Shown one piece after another: positions 24,501 to 37,711 of a stretch of 64,000 nt of DNA. The stretch spans positions 43,332,348 to 43,396,347 of the forward strand of contig NC_134825.1 of NCBI RefSeq assembly GCF_004210375.1. Reading direction: 5' to 3'. Numbering within the stretch: position 1 is the stretch's first letter; each line of letters begins with the position of its first letter. Source of the stretch: Tachypleus tridentatus (taxonomy: Eukaryota; Arthropoda; Merostomata; Xiphosura; Limulidae). The position numbers and the translations under genes were made by a program. Under the pieces are notes generated by a model that saw only the letters and a list, made by a program, of their open reading frames with translations, had not been told where the DNA came from and searched no databases.

Positions 24501-26394
24501 CGTTAATGTTTAAGGATCTATGCAAATAACAATTACTATTGTTACCTTTTTGTTAACTGCTTGATTACTGAAACTAATAGCATAGAAGCATCATTTTATT
24601 TCCTATCTGAAGATTATTAACATGACTATTTCTTATTCAGCTTGAGACATAATAAGTACAACAAAATATATGTCCTAGCTAACTGCTGAATGGATACTTG
24701 CTGTAAGATTATTATCAATGTTGTAGATGCAGTTACTAGTTTGGCTGCCAATTTTTATTTCATTCCTTTAAGTGGCACACCCAATCCTTTTTAAGTCTCA
24801 TCTTTTTAACATCTAAGGTGTTTTTGATATCATAATTTGTGTCAATGCACACCAACAAACTACAGCAAGTAGGAAAGTAACTTTCGATAGTGTCTCACAT
24901 TAGCTTTTGGATCACAACTCTATTAGTTTTCCTCTCTAAAATAGTGTTAATAGTTTCCTTTATAATAATGCCATATAATTTAGAAAAACAGTTTCTTGTC
25001 ATAACCCCTTATGCAATCATCACAGCCGTATCAAGCATCATTATTTACGCTAACTGCTTAAGCCAATATTGCATGATGCTAAATGTATAAATTTTAGTAA
25101 ATTTATACAACAAAGCTAGCAATGAAGTAATGGATAATAATCATTCATCCGTACAATTATTTTGAAAACTTGACCTAGAAACTGCAATCTCATTTGTTTG
25201 GCTTAATCAGTACTTAGGTATCTGCACGCTCTTTCGTCTTTATAGTTTTGCTGCTCCAAATCAGCCACTTTAATCCAAATGAGAGGAAAACTAAAATCGG
25301 GTTACTTTTAATCTTATATATTTATAAGATATATCTAATCAGATATATTTATAGTTAGTAATTTTGTTTACATTCATTGATCATAACACATATCAATACA
25401 GTTTTACACTAGATTGATAAAAACAATTTTAGAAACGTGAATAGTCAGCTTATTGATCTTATTTAAATAAAAGTACATAAGAATTGCACTCTAACTGAAA
25501 TGTCCTGTCAGATATTGTTAGTATACATTTAATGTTTTGTATGATTATGTTTATTTAAGTTTAAATTTAGTAAAATACAAAGGCTGTGGTTAAAGTATGG
25601 TCAACATTAAATTTATTTAGAAGATATATGATAATGTGAAGTTTGAACAATTTATTTTTAATATTAAGTATAATTTAAATACATAAATAAGGACAATGTA
25701 TTACTTGACTTGGTCAACTCAAACTGACGTTTATCGTATAACTGTCAATGACCTCGACTTAAGATTCGACCAGTTCTATTCCTGTACAATATTCAAAAAC
25801 AATTTATGTTGTTCAATACAGAGGAACACTGAATTTTAGGTGTTACTGTGACATTGTTTCAAAAATAGATTTTAATTTTTGAAAATTTATATCTTCTGAG
25901 TCTGAAACATGAATGTATAATTATAACATAAGATCGAAAGCTTGTTAATATTTAAAATAAAAACTAAACTGTTTGTTGTAGACTGAACTGTAACAAAAGT
26001 TATCAACACCACTCAAAAACTACTGACTCTGTTACCATTCATTGTATAATGAAATATCATGCTTCACATGTTGATATAGTTTCCAGGTCCAATTACAAGC
26101 AATAAATATTAAAAATTGAATTGAATCGATATTTTGATTTGAAAAGTAGTCTAAATTGACTGATGCAGCTTGAGCTTTTGATCAAATGGTGCAAAGTAGG
26201 GTGTAAATACAAAATTTTCACCTTATCATTTTTAAAACTAAGTTCATTTATTTTACATAATAAATTTGTTATAGTGTACACAAAATGATTTTTAAAATAT
26301 GTGGAAATAGAATTTCTTATATATATGTATGCATTTAAAAGTGTCATATCTTATACACAAAGTCATAAACTAGTAATAATACAACATATAACAA
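21566..26394. other. Region without a recognisable gene
   Basis: Short open frames only (66, 62, 63 and 66 codons) with no family resemblance. It contains one 52-bp tandem duplication (23674-23777). The base composition around 21.6-24.1 kb is slightly less AT-rich, so an untranslated exon or decayed element is possible, but I cannot support one. Confidence 0.4.
23674..23777 (+). repeat. 52-bp tandem duplication
   Basis: 'caaactatggcaaaat' followed by 'aaatatgtcaagagcacctg' occurs at 23674 and again at 23726, with three or four differences. Two copies only. Confidence 0.85.
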
Positions 26395-27790
26395 CGTTTT
26401 GGAAATACTTGGGACCTATTTTTTCATCTTGGCTATTCCATCCTCTAAACTAAACTAAAATTGTCAATAAATAAATTTATGAAATCTTAAACCCAACTCT
26501 TATAATTCCTATACTTATTAAGTGTCTCTTAAACTCACTTAAATTTACTATCTCCACAACAACCAAAGGCAACCCATTCCAAAGACCAACCACTGTGTTA
26601 GAAAAGTAAAACTGTCTCAGCTTAATATGATTCCTACTGCTTCACCTCAACCAGATCCCCCTAGCTCTTTTTTTCTTCAGAACTAAACATAATATTGCAA
26701 ATGCGGTCTAACCAGAGACTCATACAATAAATCTATAACATCGTTAAACTTATATTCAATATTTTTGTAATTACAACTTAAAATCCTATTTGCCCTGCCA
26801 CTTCTAACAGCACACTGCTTGTATGGCTTTAGAGACTCACCAAGTATTACACCATGACCCATTTCTTTCATGACACTGTTAATGTTATTCCAATTCAAAT
26901 TATGCTTACCCACATGTATTATCTTACAGTTATTATAATTAAAACCTATTTGACATTTATTTTCCCAATTCGCTAAATAATCTAAATCCTTTTGTAAACC
27001 AGTAGCATCCTTTTCACAGCTACCAACACTTAGAAACCTTAATATTGTCTGCCAACTTAAATGGCTTATTAGTCATTCTTTACTGATGTAAATCAAAATA
27101 AATAAAGATCATAACACTGATCCTTGAGGTATACCACTTGTAACATTAATCCAGTTGGACTGAACTCCATTTGTAACAAGCATCTGCTTTCTTTCATCCA
27201 GCTACTGTTCTATCCAATTTGCTGACTTATTCCCCACACCTGTGGAGATAATTTTTACTAGCTATTCGTATATCACCTTGCCAGATACTTTCTGAAAACC
27301 CAGATACACCAAATCTATACTCTTACCCTCATCTACATAAGCAGTAAAACTTTCAAGGAATGTGAAAAGGTTTGCGAGGCAAGATTTTTCCTCAGTGAGA
27401 CTATTCTATAAAATTATAAACTTTGTTAAACGACTTTACAACATATCTTTTATCTGACTTTCCAAAACTTTTCCCACAAATGATCTAAGACTAAATGGGT
27501 CTATAATTACTGGGTCAGACTTATAACCTCAGTTGAAAAGAGGAGTTATATTAGCTAACTTCGAATACTCTGGTACCTGCCTACGGTTCAAGGACTGACA
27601 AAAAATAATAGCAAGTGGTTCGCATATCCATTCTTTAACCACCTTCAAAACCCTTGCATAGAGATTATCTGGCTCAAGAGCCTTATCATTCTTTAAATTT
27701 TTCAATATTTTCTTAACCAAATAAGAATTAATTCTGCCACCTTCTTTGATCTTTTTTTCATCTATCAACTGCTTTCATAAAAATAGTAAA
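26395..27790 (-). pseudogene. CR1/Jockey-type LINE, truncated and broken
   Basis: Read on the minus strand: LVKKILKNLKNDKALEPDN near 27700 (RT lead-in 'L..L...KA.GPD'), KLANITPLF, then VTSGIPQGSVL near 27140 (RT core). Further on come GKHNLNWNN and VILGESLKPYKQC near 26880, RANRILSC, and LYESLVRPHLQYYVQ near 26700, the conserved tail of CR1/L2-type ORF2. Several stops interrupt it. The 5' half is missing, as usual for LINE insertions. Confidence 0.8.
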
Positions 27791-28858
27791 GTCTAATGTG
27801 AATTCACTGAAGTTAAGTGGTTTGTAGTGAGTGAAATCTGTAAAAATTCTCGGTGAAATATTTGAAATTTCTGATTACTAAGCATTAATCACAGTTGTAG
27901 TTTCTGAGGTTTATAGTATACAAACTATAGCAAACCAATAATGTATACTGTCTCTTGGTTACATTTATAGGCATGAAAAGAGTTCCTTGAAATTTCAGCT
28001 TGTACAAGAATATAGATGCTACACTAGTGTCTACACACACACACATATTGTTGATTCTTATAACTGAGAATCTTCTACAACTTTAGTGAACATGCGGGAA
28101 TTTCACAATACAGGTTTAACGCTATAAGTTGTATGCATTTCTAAATATATATTTAACTTAAACAAACATTGATAATAAATATATATATAATAGTAAATCT
28201 ATCCCATAGACAAGGTTTAAGAGGGGAGTTGACATATGATAGTCTTTGTGTTTCCTAACAATGAAGGTTTATCAAGCTTGGCAATGGTCTTAAACTGAAG
28301 AGAATATGTAACGTCAGGTAACTCACAAGGTTTATTGCAAAAGAAAGTTCGATTCATAGGCTACTTTAAAACTGTACAGTTTTATGATTTTTTAATTGTA
28401 TATCATGTTTTGCACTTCAAGTGAATGTTTTATAGAAAATGGTAAGCGTTGTTATTTTAAACAGCTTCTATAACATAAAATGACTAGATAAACAGTAAGC
28501 CATTAATTTATTATGTTTAGTTGTACAAAATGGTTATGTTAATGGCTTTCAGATAAAAACTGAAAGAATGCCTATATGCTGTTAACTTCAGTCAGCAAGC
28601 TCTCAACAGAGAGGTAATAATAGTAATTTCAGAATCTCATTTTATTTACAGAAATAAAATCATTTTACATTTAAAACAGGAAATACAAAAATATGATTAG
28701 GTGTGGAAGCGAAGACTTTAATCACTTTATTAAATCATAAAAGTACAATTAGCTGTCTCATTCAGTATATATGATAAAATCTTTTCATGATAGATAATTG
28801 TAATAATATGTAAAACAACTTATTGGCTATAAAATTTTCATCATTCAAGTGGTAAATA
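27791..28858. other. AT-rich spacer, nothing recognised
   Basis: No open frame of note. A short CA run at 28032-28048 and AT-rich stretches near 28150-28200. Confidence 0.4.
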
Positions 28859-31012
28859 ACACTGGGGAACACTTTTTTCAGTAACTTTGAGTTGCATTGG
28901 ATATTTTAACTGATTCTGAAGGAGTTTTAGGTGCTGATTTAAAATCTGAAATTAGTTTTTCTCTACAAGCTCTAGTTTGTATGCAATTTGAGGTTAATGA
29001 AATTGTACAAATGTGAACTTGCGTAAACCATGTATAAGCATTTTCACGTCCATATATATAGATAGCTTCTAATATTTTGATCATTCTTCTTTTGTTTCAG
29101 ATCAAACATGGCTTCCAAAAATAGATATCATTGCAGAAACAAGCCTGATGCCTTCTGCTACATATGTGGATGCTACACACTCAATCGTCAGAGACGTAAC
29201 ATATCCTCGTTCGTCAAGTGTGCTTACAAGGCATATTTTGAAGTTCATCTTGGTGATCAAGATAAGCAATGGGCTCCTCATGTTGTGTGCCACAATTGTG
29301 AGGAAATGCTTCGAAACTGGACCAAAGGAAAACGCAATGGTCTGCCTTTTGGTGTTCCAATGATTTGGCGCGAACCCACCAACCATGTAACTGACTGTTA
29401 TTTCTGCATGGTAAACACAACGGGTGTTGGGAAGAAAAACCGACATAAGATTACGTATCCGAACATTCCCTCGGCTATTCGGCCTGCTCCGCACTCTGAA
29501 GAAGTTCCTGTTCCAGTTTTCAAAGGCTTGCCTTCATTGGACGATAAAGACATTGTACATGATACAAGCGAACAAGACAGTTGTGACAGTGAATTGTCAG
29601 AAAAGTGTACACAATCGGAGAACTGTTCTTCAGACACTGAACCTTTCCCCCGTCCCCAAGCCTCTTCCCCAGGCTGAACTGAATGATTTAGTGCGGGATT
29701 TAGGTCTTTCAAAGAAAGCAGCAGAGCTTTTAGCATCAAGATTACAAGGCAGAAATCTTGTTGATCACTCTGTTAAAGTATCATATTTCAGAAAGCGTGA
29801 CCAGCTTTTTGTGACCTTCTTTTCAGAAGACAGACAGTTTGTTTACTGCCATGACATCCAAGGGCTTCTCAAAGAACTGGGTGTACCTTACTATAGTCCT
29901 GCTGAATGGAGACTCTTTTTAGACAGTTCAAAACACAGTCTAAAGTGTGTTCTTTTACATAATGGGAATGTTTATGGAGCAGTACCTGTCGGTCACTCAG
30001 TGCATTTTTGGGAAGACTATGATGATATGAGAATGGTCATGGACTTATTAAAATATCATGAGCACAATTGGATCATTTGTGTAGACTTAAAGATGGTCAA
30101 CATTCTTCTTGGACAACAGAAAGGTTTCACCAAGTTTCCATGTTTCCTCTGTATGTGGGACAGCCGAGCACGGGACAGACATTGGGTTCAGAAGGACTGG
30201 CCTATTCGTGACACCCTTGAAGCAGGCATGCCAAATATCATACAAGACCCAATTGTAAGCAGAGATAAGATCATCTTTCCTCCTCTTCACATCAAATTAG
30301 GTTTGATGAAGCAATTTGTCAAGGCACTGGAAACCGAAGGTGAATGTTTCCAACACATCATCACAGCTTTACCAGGGTTATCATTTGAGAAGATCAAAGC
30401 AGGCGTGTTTGATGGCCCACAGATTCGAACCCTAATTCGTGATGATCAGTTTGTTGCTAAGATGACCGCTTTAGAAAAGGCAGCATGGTTATCCTTTGTG
30501 GCAGTCGTTCAGAACTTCCTTGGAAACAATAAGGCAGAGAACTACAGTGAACTTGTGAACAGAATGCTCCTCGCTTTTCGTGATCTCGGTGCAACATGAG
30601 CATCAAGCTCCATTTTTGAACAGCCACCTTGATAAGTTCCCTGACAACCTGGGGGCTGTGAGTGACGAACAAGGAGAACGATTCCACCAAGACCTAAAGG
30701 TCATGGAAGAACGCTACCAAGGGCGCTGGGACAAAAGTATGATGGCTGACTACTGCTGGAGCATTAAACGAGATTGTCCAGATGAAGTGTACAAACGCAA
30801 ATTCCTACCTGAATAAAATACACAAACAAATTGATAAGCTATTCCTATAATTTCCTATAATAACGAAAAATTAAAAAATAAATAAAAATGTCAAATTGCA
30901 TGAAATCTGTAGCTTGCAGACAAAAACCAACTTCAGATTTGAAATCAACACACTCAAATTGACTATAGAAAGGTCTTTTTTTAAATGCAACAAAATGAGT
31001 GTTCCCCAGTGT
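28859..31012 (+). mobile_element. DNA transposon of unassigned superfamily with long inverted ends (copy 1)
   Basis: The ends are 'acactggggaacact' at 28859 and its reverse complement ending at 31012. The similarity continues inward for about 125 bp, for example 'gtgctgatttaaaatctgaa' against 'gtgttgatttcaaatctgaa'. Both sides are flanked by AATA (28855-28858 and 31013-31016), a likely 4-bp target duplication. Inside is one coding region broken by three frameshifts. A second, more decayed relative lies at 56.6-59.2 kb. I do not know which superfamily this is. Confidence 0.82.
29108..30816 (+). pseudogene. Zinc-finger transposase-like protein, nearly intact, three frameshifts
   Basis: Starts MASKNRYHCRNKPDAFC. 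It has paired cysteines (CYICGC near residue 16, CHNCEEML near 64, CYFCMVN near 97), suggesting zinc binding. Next comes GVPMIWREPTNH, and after a first frame change near 29645 ELNDLVRDLGLSKKAAELLA. Then come [51 protein letters not shown] and VVQNFLGNNKAENYSELV. A second frame change near 30593 and a third near 30613 lead to DEQGERFHQD and YQGRWDKSMMADYCW. I recall this as an unnamed multi-copy protein family in arthropod genomes. Recurring acidic residues fit a transposase, but I cannot assign the catalytic ones. The frameshifts are single-base losses, so the copy is young but dead. Confidence 0.8.
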
Positions 31013-31016
31013 AATA

Positions 31017-32020
31017 CGTATGATGAAACTGACAGGCCTCACAGTGTTACGATACTTGTTTAATTATATAGTTTTATATAAATATAATTTTTCTTGTAAC
31101 TTTCAGACCATAATTAAATCTTGACATTGATGATTCACATCTTGTGGCATTCTATGATGAGATTACCATGGTAACCTAACAACGTGTTTTCTGGTCAACT
31201 TCCCTTTTAATGGCACGTAACAATTCCACCAGTCATAACACCCCAGCAATGCGCCTTCTGGTTACTCTTCATAAAAGTATGACGTAATTTTCTCTGTTAC
31301 ATGGCACTGTAACATTATAGTCTCTACCCCTGGTCCCTTTTCTTGGAACTATGATGTCATAGCCTTTTTTTAAGTAGCGCTATGACATCATCATCTCTAC
31401 TTTTTCTCCCTCTATTGCCTAGGGTCTACACATGTTTGTCGTCATATGGTGGCGTGCCGCGCTACATCCCTGATAACTACTAGACATACAACTGTGGGAG
31501 TTTAAATGAAACCCGTAGTTATGGGCGGACATCTCAACTATAAATCAAACCATCCCAACTGTGTGAAGATGGGCTTTAGAGACTGCCTGGTTTGAAGAAT
31601 ATACAAAATTAATTACACTGAAGATGCCAATAAGAAGGAAGAAAAGACATCACTACAACCCTCACTGACAATGGTACATTTTACAAAGAAAAAAGAAAGA
31701 AGATAAATACTAATAATAAGATTGCATTTATTAAATCATATTCCTCTTAAGTTAAATGTCTCCATGACAAAATACGGGGGATATTATCAGTTGCGTGAAC
31801 AACAGTAACTGTTATGGTGTGAACTAGATTAAGTCAATGAATTGCAATTCCATTTAAGTAACTTAGAAATCATAATTAATAAAAATATTTGTAACATAAT
31901 ATTATTATTTGTATTTGTATTAACTTTATTGCCCTTCAGAAAAACTAGTAGATCAGCATTATCGTAATACCAGGGCTCATTAGATCAGAGAACAAGAATA
32001 GATTGAAATTATTCTATAAT
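31017..32020. other. Spacer, nothing recognised
   Basis: Less AT-rich at 31180-31560. No open frame or known repeat that I can support. Confidence 0.35.
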
Positions 32021-32026
32021 AATGCC

Positions 32027-32123
32027 CTCAATGGCTTATAAGATTAAAATACATGGTTTGATACCGGTGGTGAGCACAGCACACGTATTTCATTGTTTAG
32101 CTTTGTGTTTAATAACAAATAAA
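32027..32123 (+). repeat. tRNA-derived SINE, family 2
   Basis: Shows 'acatggtttgataccggtgg', then 'tttagctttgtgtttaata' and a short A-rich end. Confidence 0.6.
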
Positions 32124-32164
32124 AACTAAATTAATAGGATATGGACTATACGAGAGAAAATGTT

Positions 32165-32283
32165 GATGTTTTGGATTAAGCACAAAGCTACACAATGGGC
32201 TATCTGTGCTTTGTCCACTGCGGGTATCGAAACCCGGTTTTAGCGTTGTAACTCCGCAGACATTCCGCTGAGTCAAAGGGGAG
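32165..32283 (-). repeat. tRNA-derived SINE, family 2, near full length
   Basis: 'ggattaagcacaaagctaca', then 'ggtatcgaaacccggtttta' and 'ttccgctgagtcaaaggg'. A good reverse copy with box-B-like 'tcgaaaccc'. Confidence 0.85.
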
Positions 32284-32319
32284 AAAACTAACTCAGAAGT
32301 GCTGGCATGGGTATTAACA

Positions 32320-32480
32320 CCTTTAGTGATAAGGAGAGAACGACGTTTCGATCTTCCAAGGTCATATTCAGGTTAACGGACGCATGTCTTAGGGATGAGA
32401 GTATAAATGAGTACGGGATTGTAGAGGGCTTTGCAGGTGGATGTGAGGTTATTAATTGGTATAGGTCTACATCTACCTAA
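32320..32480 (-). repeat. Penelope-like element terminal fragment
   Basis: 'gagaacgacgtttcgatctt' and 'ccaaggtcatattcaggtta' correspond to the end sequence of the 6.1-7.8 kb Penelope-like pair. A block like its 'gtagagggcggtattaga' leader follows ('gtagagggctttgcagg'). No RT or nuclease part is left. Confidence 0.6.
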
Positions 32481-33554
32481 TTCATAAGACAACCATACAT
32501 TTTAGCATAGAGGTCAGTGAAACCTAGAAATCTTTATTTAAAGAAATCAAATACTGGTTGATGGGAAGAAACCCCAGAGAAACAGCAACTTATTATTAAT
32601 AATTTCTCAGGTGATTGTATAGGCTACTAATCATGGCAACGAATGATAATAATATTAAAAAAGTTCAGAAAGGAACGAAATTTTGTAATTCAAATTGACG
32701 TAGGTAACAAAAATGTGAAGTTTTGTGTACTTAAAACATTGTATACATTTGTAAAATATTCTTAAGTAAATTGGTTAACTTGTTATTTGCTTTTATGAAA
32801 CACACATTGGCAATTAGCCAGTGAGGTGAAGGAAATTCGGTGACGTAGTGTCACTGAATAAAAAAAAAAGGGGAAACAGAAATAGATGGTCTTGTGTTCA
32901 CTGTTGGAAGCACTTTTTCGACCAGGGAACTATAACAAACGGCAAAAATGCGTTGTTTGGAAAACTTGTAAAATTTGGAGACTGTGTTAAAAAGTCAGAA
33001 AATAATCTTAATTATTTACCAGGTAAAATAAACTGATGATCCTGATTGCATAAATATAGCGGTAAGTGACGTCAGTCCTAAATATTAAAATACAAACAAA
33101 GAAAATTTCATTATGAATGTTTTACTTTGTTATTACTATTTTGATATCTGTTTTTGTTTTTATAAACACAAGCTTACTATATCTAGCTTATACTGTAAGG
33201 TGCAGCGTTTTATTACTAATTGCTATATTTTTTAGGTATATTGGTTTCGATATTCTTACGATAAAGTTCTGATAACAGTATTTTAACTGAAGTTATTAAC
33301 GCAAAACGTGGATATTTAAAAAAATATACTACAAAATTAGTTATATAAGCGATATTTGATGAATAAACTTTTTTGTATTAACGTTTATTTACAGTTATAT
33401 TAAAACATAATATGTTGGAACTTTATGTTAAAAATAAACCATGCTGTTTTAAGTCATTTATTTTGTTTTTGATGTTTACTAAAAAGTGTGATTAAAAATA
33501 TATTTTGAGGTAATAAGTCTACATTTTTAAACGCTTTCTCTCTTTTACCTGTTC

Positions 33555-33650
33555 TCTGTGGATCAGCAGTGTGTCCGAATGTTTATTGCACTGAAAACCG
33601 TGTTTTGATACCCATGGTCCATCTTGTTGCTTTGTGCTTAACAGCAAACA
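33555..33650 (+). repeat. tRNA-derived SINE, family 2, diverged
   Basis: 'gttttgatacccatggtcca' followed by 'gctttgtgcttaacagcaaa'. Confidence 0.6.
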
Positions 33651-34634
33651 AATGAAACGTATTGATTATTTTAAAATTAGGAGAAGTTACTGAATAATTC
33701 GTCTTCAGAATAATTTTGCATTAAGTGTGTAACTAAAGAAATTCTAAAGAAATTTACTTTTTTTAATAGAAGTAACGGGTTCGAGTAACTTTTAAAATGT
33801 CCCCAACTAGTTTTAAAGTTCGTATTTTCATGTCTTTTTTTAAAACAAAGTCACAATGAAGTATCTGCTGTGTACACTACGGAGAATCGTGCCCAGTATT
33901 TTAGCGAATGCGTTATAATATAAAGATAATGACTAATTATTGAAGAAATAATCAAAAACGTGACACCACATAAAAACAAAAGTCAAGCATGGTTTTATTT
34001 GTTAATGAAACTAAATCTCTCCAGCTTTATGACGTAAGTATATTTCATACTTAAAAAGAGCAACACAGGTGAAGTTCCTTGCCCATTTTAAGCTCAACGT
34101 GTGTTGTGTTTGGAAGCCTACTTTAGTAAGAATTGTACTAAAGTTTCCTCATTACGAAGGGAAAATATAAGTTTCAGTTTATTTAGTTAATCAATTAAGA
34201 GTGTTTGTGATATTTTTCATTATTAAAGCAAATTTCGACTACTCAACACATAATTAAAATTTCATAATAAAATAATACTTTTTTTTTGTTTTATTTATGA
34301 ACATGATATGTTTTTTTTAACTTAAGAAACATTTCTGATAATAGTTGGTGATCATAACGGTGATCAAAACATAATGGAATATATTATTTTGCAGTTGCTT
34401 TAACACTTTGTATTGTCACAAACCAGACGCTTAGACAAAATGAAAGATTTTCTGATATTAAATGTTAGTTTTAAAAATACATTGAAATATGTAATAGAAA
34501 GATTATTGTTTTACTTTAATTACATGTAATTCTTCCGTTTATAATTTATACTTTGTGAACTTAAAATGTTTCAGAATATCTAACAGTTTTAGTTGTAAAA
34601 GTAAACCGCACAGAACTTAACTGGTTTTAGTGCT

Positions 34635-34740
34635 TTAGGTAAGCGTTCTAGTGGTCCAACTGAAAGGCAGTGGGCTTATAACGCTAAATATTGGGTTTCG
34701 ATACCTGTAGTATGTACCTTTGTTCTTTACTAAACAAATA
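34635..34740 (+). repeat. tRNA-derived SINE, family 2, diverged
   Basis: 'cttataacgctaaatattgg', then 'gtttcgatacctgtagtatg' and 'ttctttactaaacaaataaa'. Confidence 0.65.
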
Positions 34741-35632
34741 AATTTGGAAGCAAACTGCCTAACAGATTAAAGACAGAATTAAACAAAGAGAAAATGTAAA
34801 GCTTAAAAATGTATTGAAAATCTATCTCTGATGCAATATGTCTTGAATTTAGTAGAAACATTAGTATTTTAATATTTTGTTAAATCTAGAATAATAAAAC
34901 ATATTAAACATGTACAGTTTTGTCAAGTTTTACCATATACATTTACCAACAATATAAAGTAAAAATAACTGTATATTTACATATTTATTAACATTTAAAT
35001 TAAGTATAAAAATTCAGACGTATTTCTTCTTGGCCACTAGTTTGGAAAGTTTCATGTATTTGTTCAATGGAGACAAAGTGATTGATTAAATCGTGTTTGA
35101 TGTGAGCCATATGTTCGTACCCACACGACCTCGAAGAAAGCTCGCTAAACTTAGCACGAAGTCTTTAAAAATAGCTAACCTGGACAAAAGTTAAAACATC
35201 CCGGGAGGTGCTTCATGTTACAACTTTCATCTTTTATGTTTTGAAGGTATAATTAAGTCTGTTGGTGGTTCTGTGGAAAACAAAACACATACACACAAAG
35301 AGAGACGAGGGTCTACTCACGAATAAAAATTAATAAGTTAAGTTGTATATAAGTGCCTAGGTTTAGTTCTGAATACCTTAACAAAATTTTTGGCACTTTT
35401 GAGCTTGCTCCACCACGCATGATATTCAAATAAAAAGCTAAAATTATCTATAGGTCCTTGTAACATTTTCAGCTGAAGTTATAATAACCACTTATGACGT
35501 ACATTGTTCATTTAAGTGCAGTCCTATAACCACGACTTGAAAAGAAACCTATAGCAACTTACTTTCTGCCCATCATCCCACTTATATTTGTTCCATCTTT
35601 TAAATCTAGTTATCACAGTTTGTTATATTTGT

Positions 35633-35760
35633 TTGTTTGTCTGTAGTTAAGCAAAAAATTACACAATGATTAATTTGTAGCGTGCCCACCAAGGATATCG
35701 AAACCCTGGTTTTTAGCGTAGTAAGTTTTCAGTTCCATACAGTAACTACACATTAATATA
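35633..35760 (-). repeat. tRNA-derived SINE, family 2
   Basis: 'gttaagcaaaaaattacaca', 'gcccaccaaggatatcgaaa', then 'ctggtttttagcgtagtaag'. Confidence 0.7.
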
Positions 35761-35984
35761 ATACGATAAAGTAATAAAAATTTAATGATAAAAGAAGGCT
35801 TAATCATATGACCAAGCTCTTTAATGAAAGTTAATAACAATTACTTACTATAATACTTTGGCTCAATTAATGGTGACAGTGCACCAATATATATATTTTT
35901 TAACAATATCAGAACAAAACGTTTTTATTATACATGCTTACAGGATGTACTGAATGTACACGTTAACAGGCGCTTTTGCAACGC

Positions 35985-36105
35985 GTAGTTGTCTTAAAGC
36001 AAAGTTACACATAACCGGTTATCTACGCTTTAGCCACCGCAAGGAATTGAACCTCAAATTTTAGCATTATTAGCTTGTAAACTTACCAGAGGTGGACCAC
36101 AATGT
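35985..36105 (-). repeat. tRNA-derived SINE, family 2, diverged
   Basis: 'ttaaagcaaagttacacata', 'gcaaggaattgaacctcaaa', then 'ttgtaaacttaccagaggtg'. Confidence 0.6.
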
Positions 36106-36390
36106 AGTTTTCATTGTAAAATAATCCAATATAAAAAGATCGAAAACCATCAAAGTAATAAAAAAGCGACCTTGTAAAATAAAAATACTTAAAAGAATAC
36201 TAAAAATATAAGAAAAAATAAAAAAAATTATGCAAATAAGTGAACTGTTTTTTTTAAGAATTCACTAATGTGTACAGATTTGTCAAAACTTTATTTAACT
36301 CCGAGAACAGAATGTGTAAAATTATACATTAACTTGCCTAATTATTCATAAATTCAATAAAGTAAAGGGTGTTAATATATACTTTTTCCA

Positions 36391-36625
36391 TTTAGCCAGG
36401 TGGTTAAGGTGGTTCAAATCCCCGTTGCTCCAAACATGTTTGCCTTTCAGCCGTGGGGGAGTTATTCAGTGCGGTCAATCCCACTATTCGTTGGTAAAAG
36501 TGTAACCCAAAAGTTGGCGGTGGGTGGTGATGACTAGCTGCCTTCCCTCTAGTCTTAAATTAGGGACGGCTAACGCAGATAGCTCTTATTATTTAGCTTT
36601 GCGCGAAATTCAAAAACAAACAAAC
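36391..36625 (+). repeat. tRNA-derived SINE, family 1, head deleted internally
   Basis: 'tagccaggtggttaaggtgg' joins directly to 'ttcaaatccccgttgctcc', so the part between A and B boxes is missing. The body and 'gcgcgaaattcaaaaacaaa' tail are intact. Confidence 0.85.
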
Positions 36626-36699
36626 CATTTATCAAAAAGTGATAAGCTATTATGGCACTGTTATAAGCTATAATTGTAATTTTATAATATAGATGTTAG

Positions 36700-36792
36700 C
36701 TTGAGGTTTCATCAAGTTATAAACGCTAAAATTAGGGGTTCGATTCCATTGGTGGACATAGCTGATTGCCCAATGTGGCTTTACTATAAAAA
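36700..36792 (+). repeat. tRNA-derived SINE, family 2 fragment
   Basis: 'ataaacgctaaaattagggg', 'ttcgattccattggtggaca', then 'gcccaatgtggctttactat'. Confidence 0.65.
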
Positions 36793-37572
36793 AAAAACAC
36801 TCTCACATTAATATCTTGTTAGTCTCAGAATATTCTAGAATATTAATGAACAAAGGGGCTTGTGAAAGAACTAGAACAAGGATTCGGTTATAAATAAGTA
36901 AGTTTACAGTTAAACAAAACAGTGAAGCGTCAAGAAGATAGATAGTTTTTTTTTCTGGCTGGTAGAGTGAATTAGTGAGTTTACGTATCTTTTTTTTTTT
37001 TTTTAATCTGTGTTACCTATCATGCATACTTTATACAAGTAAGTTTATTTTTATGTTAGTATTGTGCAGATAGCTTGACAGTAAACTCAGGGCCGCTGAG
37101 GTCTTCTCCAGGTCCCAGGAAAATATTTCTGAATGTAATACCCTCCTCCAGACTCGGATATGCATGTACAAACTGACTTTTAACAAGTTGAAATTTGGGA
37201 TTCTTTAATAGTATAATTTACCCAATGTTGGATTAAAACCAGCCACTATTGCATACCATTTTAATAGATTTGCAGCGGCATGCATATCCTATTAACTTTT
37301 CATGTTTTTGTTACAGATTTTACAGTTGAATATCATATTTTGAGGATTTGTAAGAACAATATTAATGTGGATTTGTTACTTGCTATTTTGCATTAGTTAA
37401 ATATAGCAATCTACAAGTAACTATGAATTTTAGGCTTATCGTATAACATAAGGTATATTTAATCAGTGTTTTATTATGTATGGTTTCCATTCGTTGTATG
37501 AATAACAAGTAAATTAAATGCATGTTCAAGTCATTATTAATAACGCTTTAACAAACTACTTGAGTAATTGTT

Positions 37573-37696
37573 GTTGTTGTTTTGAATTAAGCACAAAGCT
37601 ATACAATGGGCTATCTGTGCTCTGCCCACCACTGGTATCGAAACCTGGCTTATAGCGTTGTAAGTCCTCAGACATACCGCTGAGCCACTGGGGGCT
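37573..37696 (-). repeat. tRNA-derived SINE, family 2, near full length
   Basis: 'ttgaattaagcacaaagcta', 'tgctctgcccaccactggta', then 'gacataccgctgagccactg'. One of the best-preserved copies. Confidence 0.88.
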
Positions 37697-37711
37697 ACTT
37701 GAGTAAAAAAT

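Noticed and set aside
29102-29494. Minus-strand frame of 130 codons overlapping the transposon gene
   Set aside because: Shadow of the zinc-finger transposase-like frame on the plus strand.
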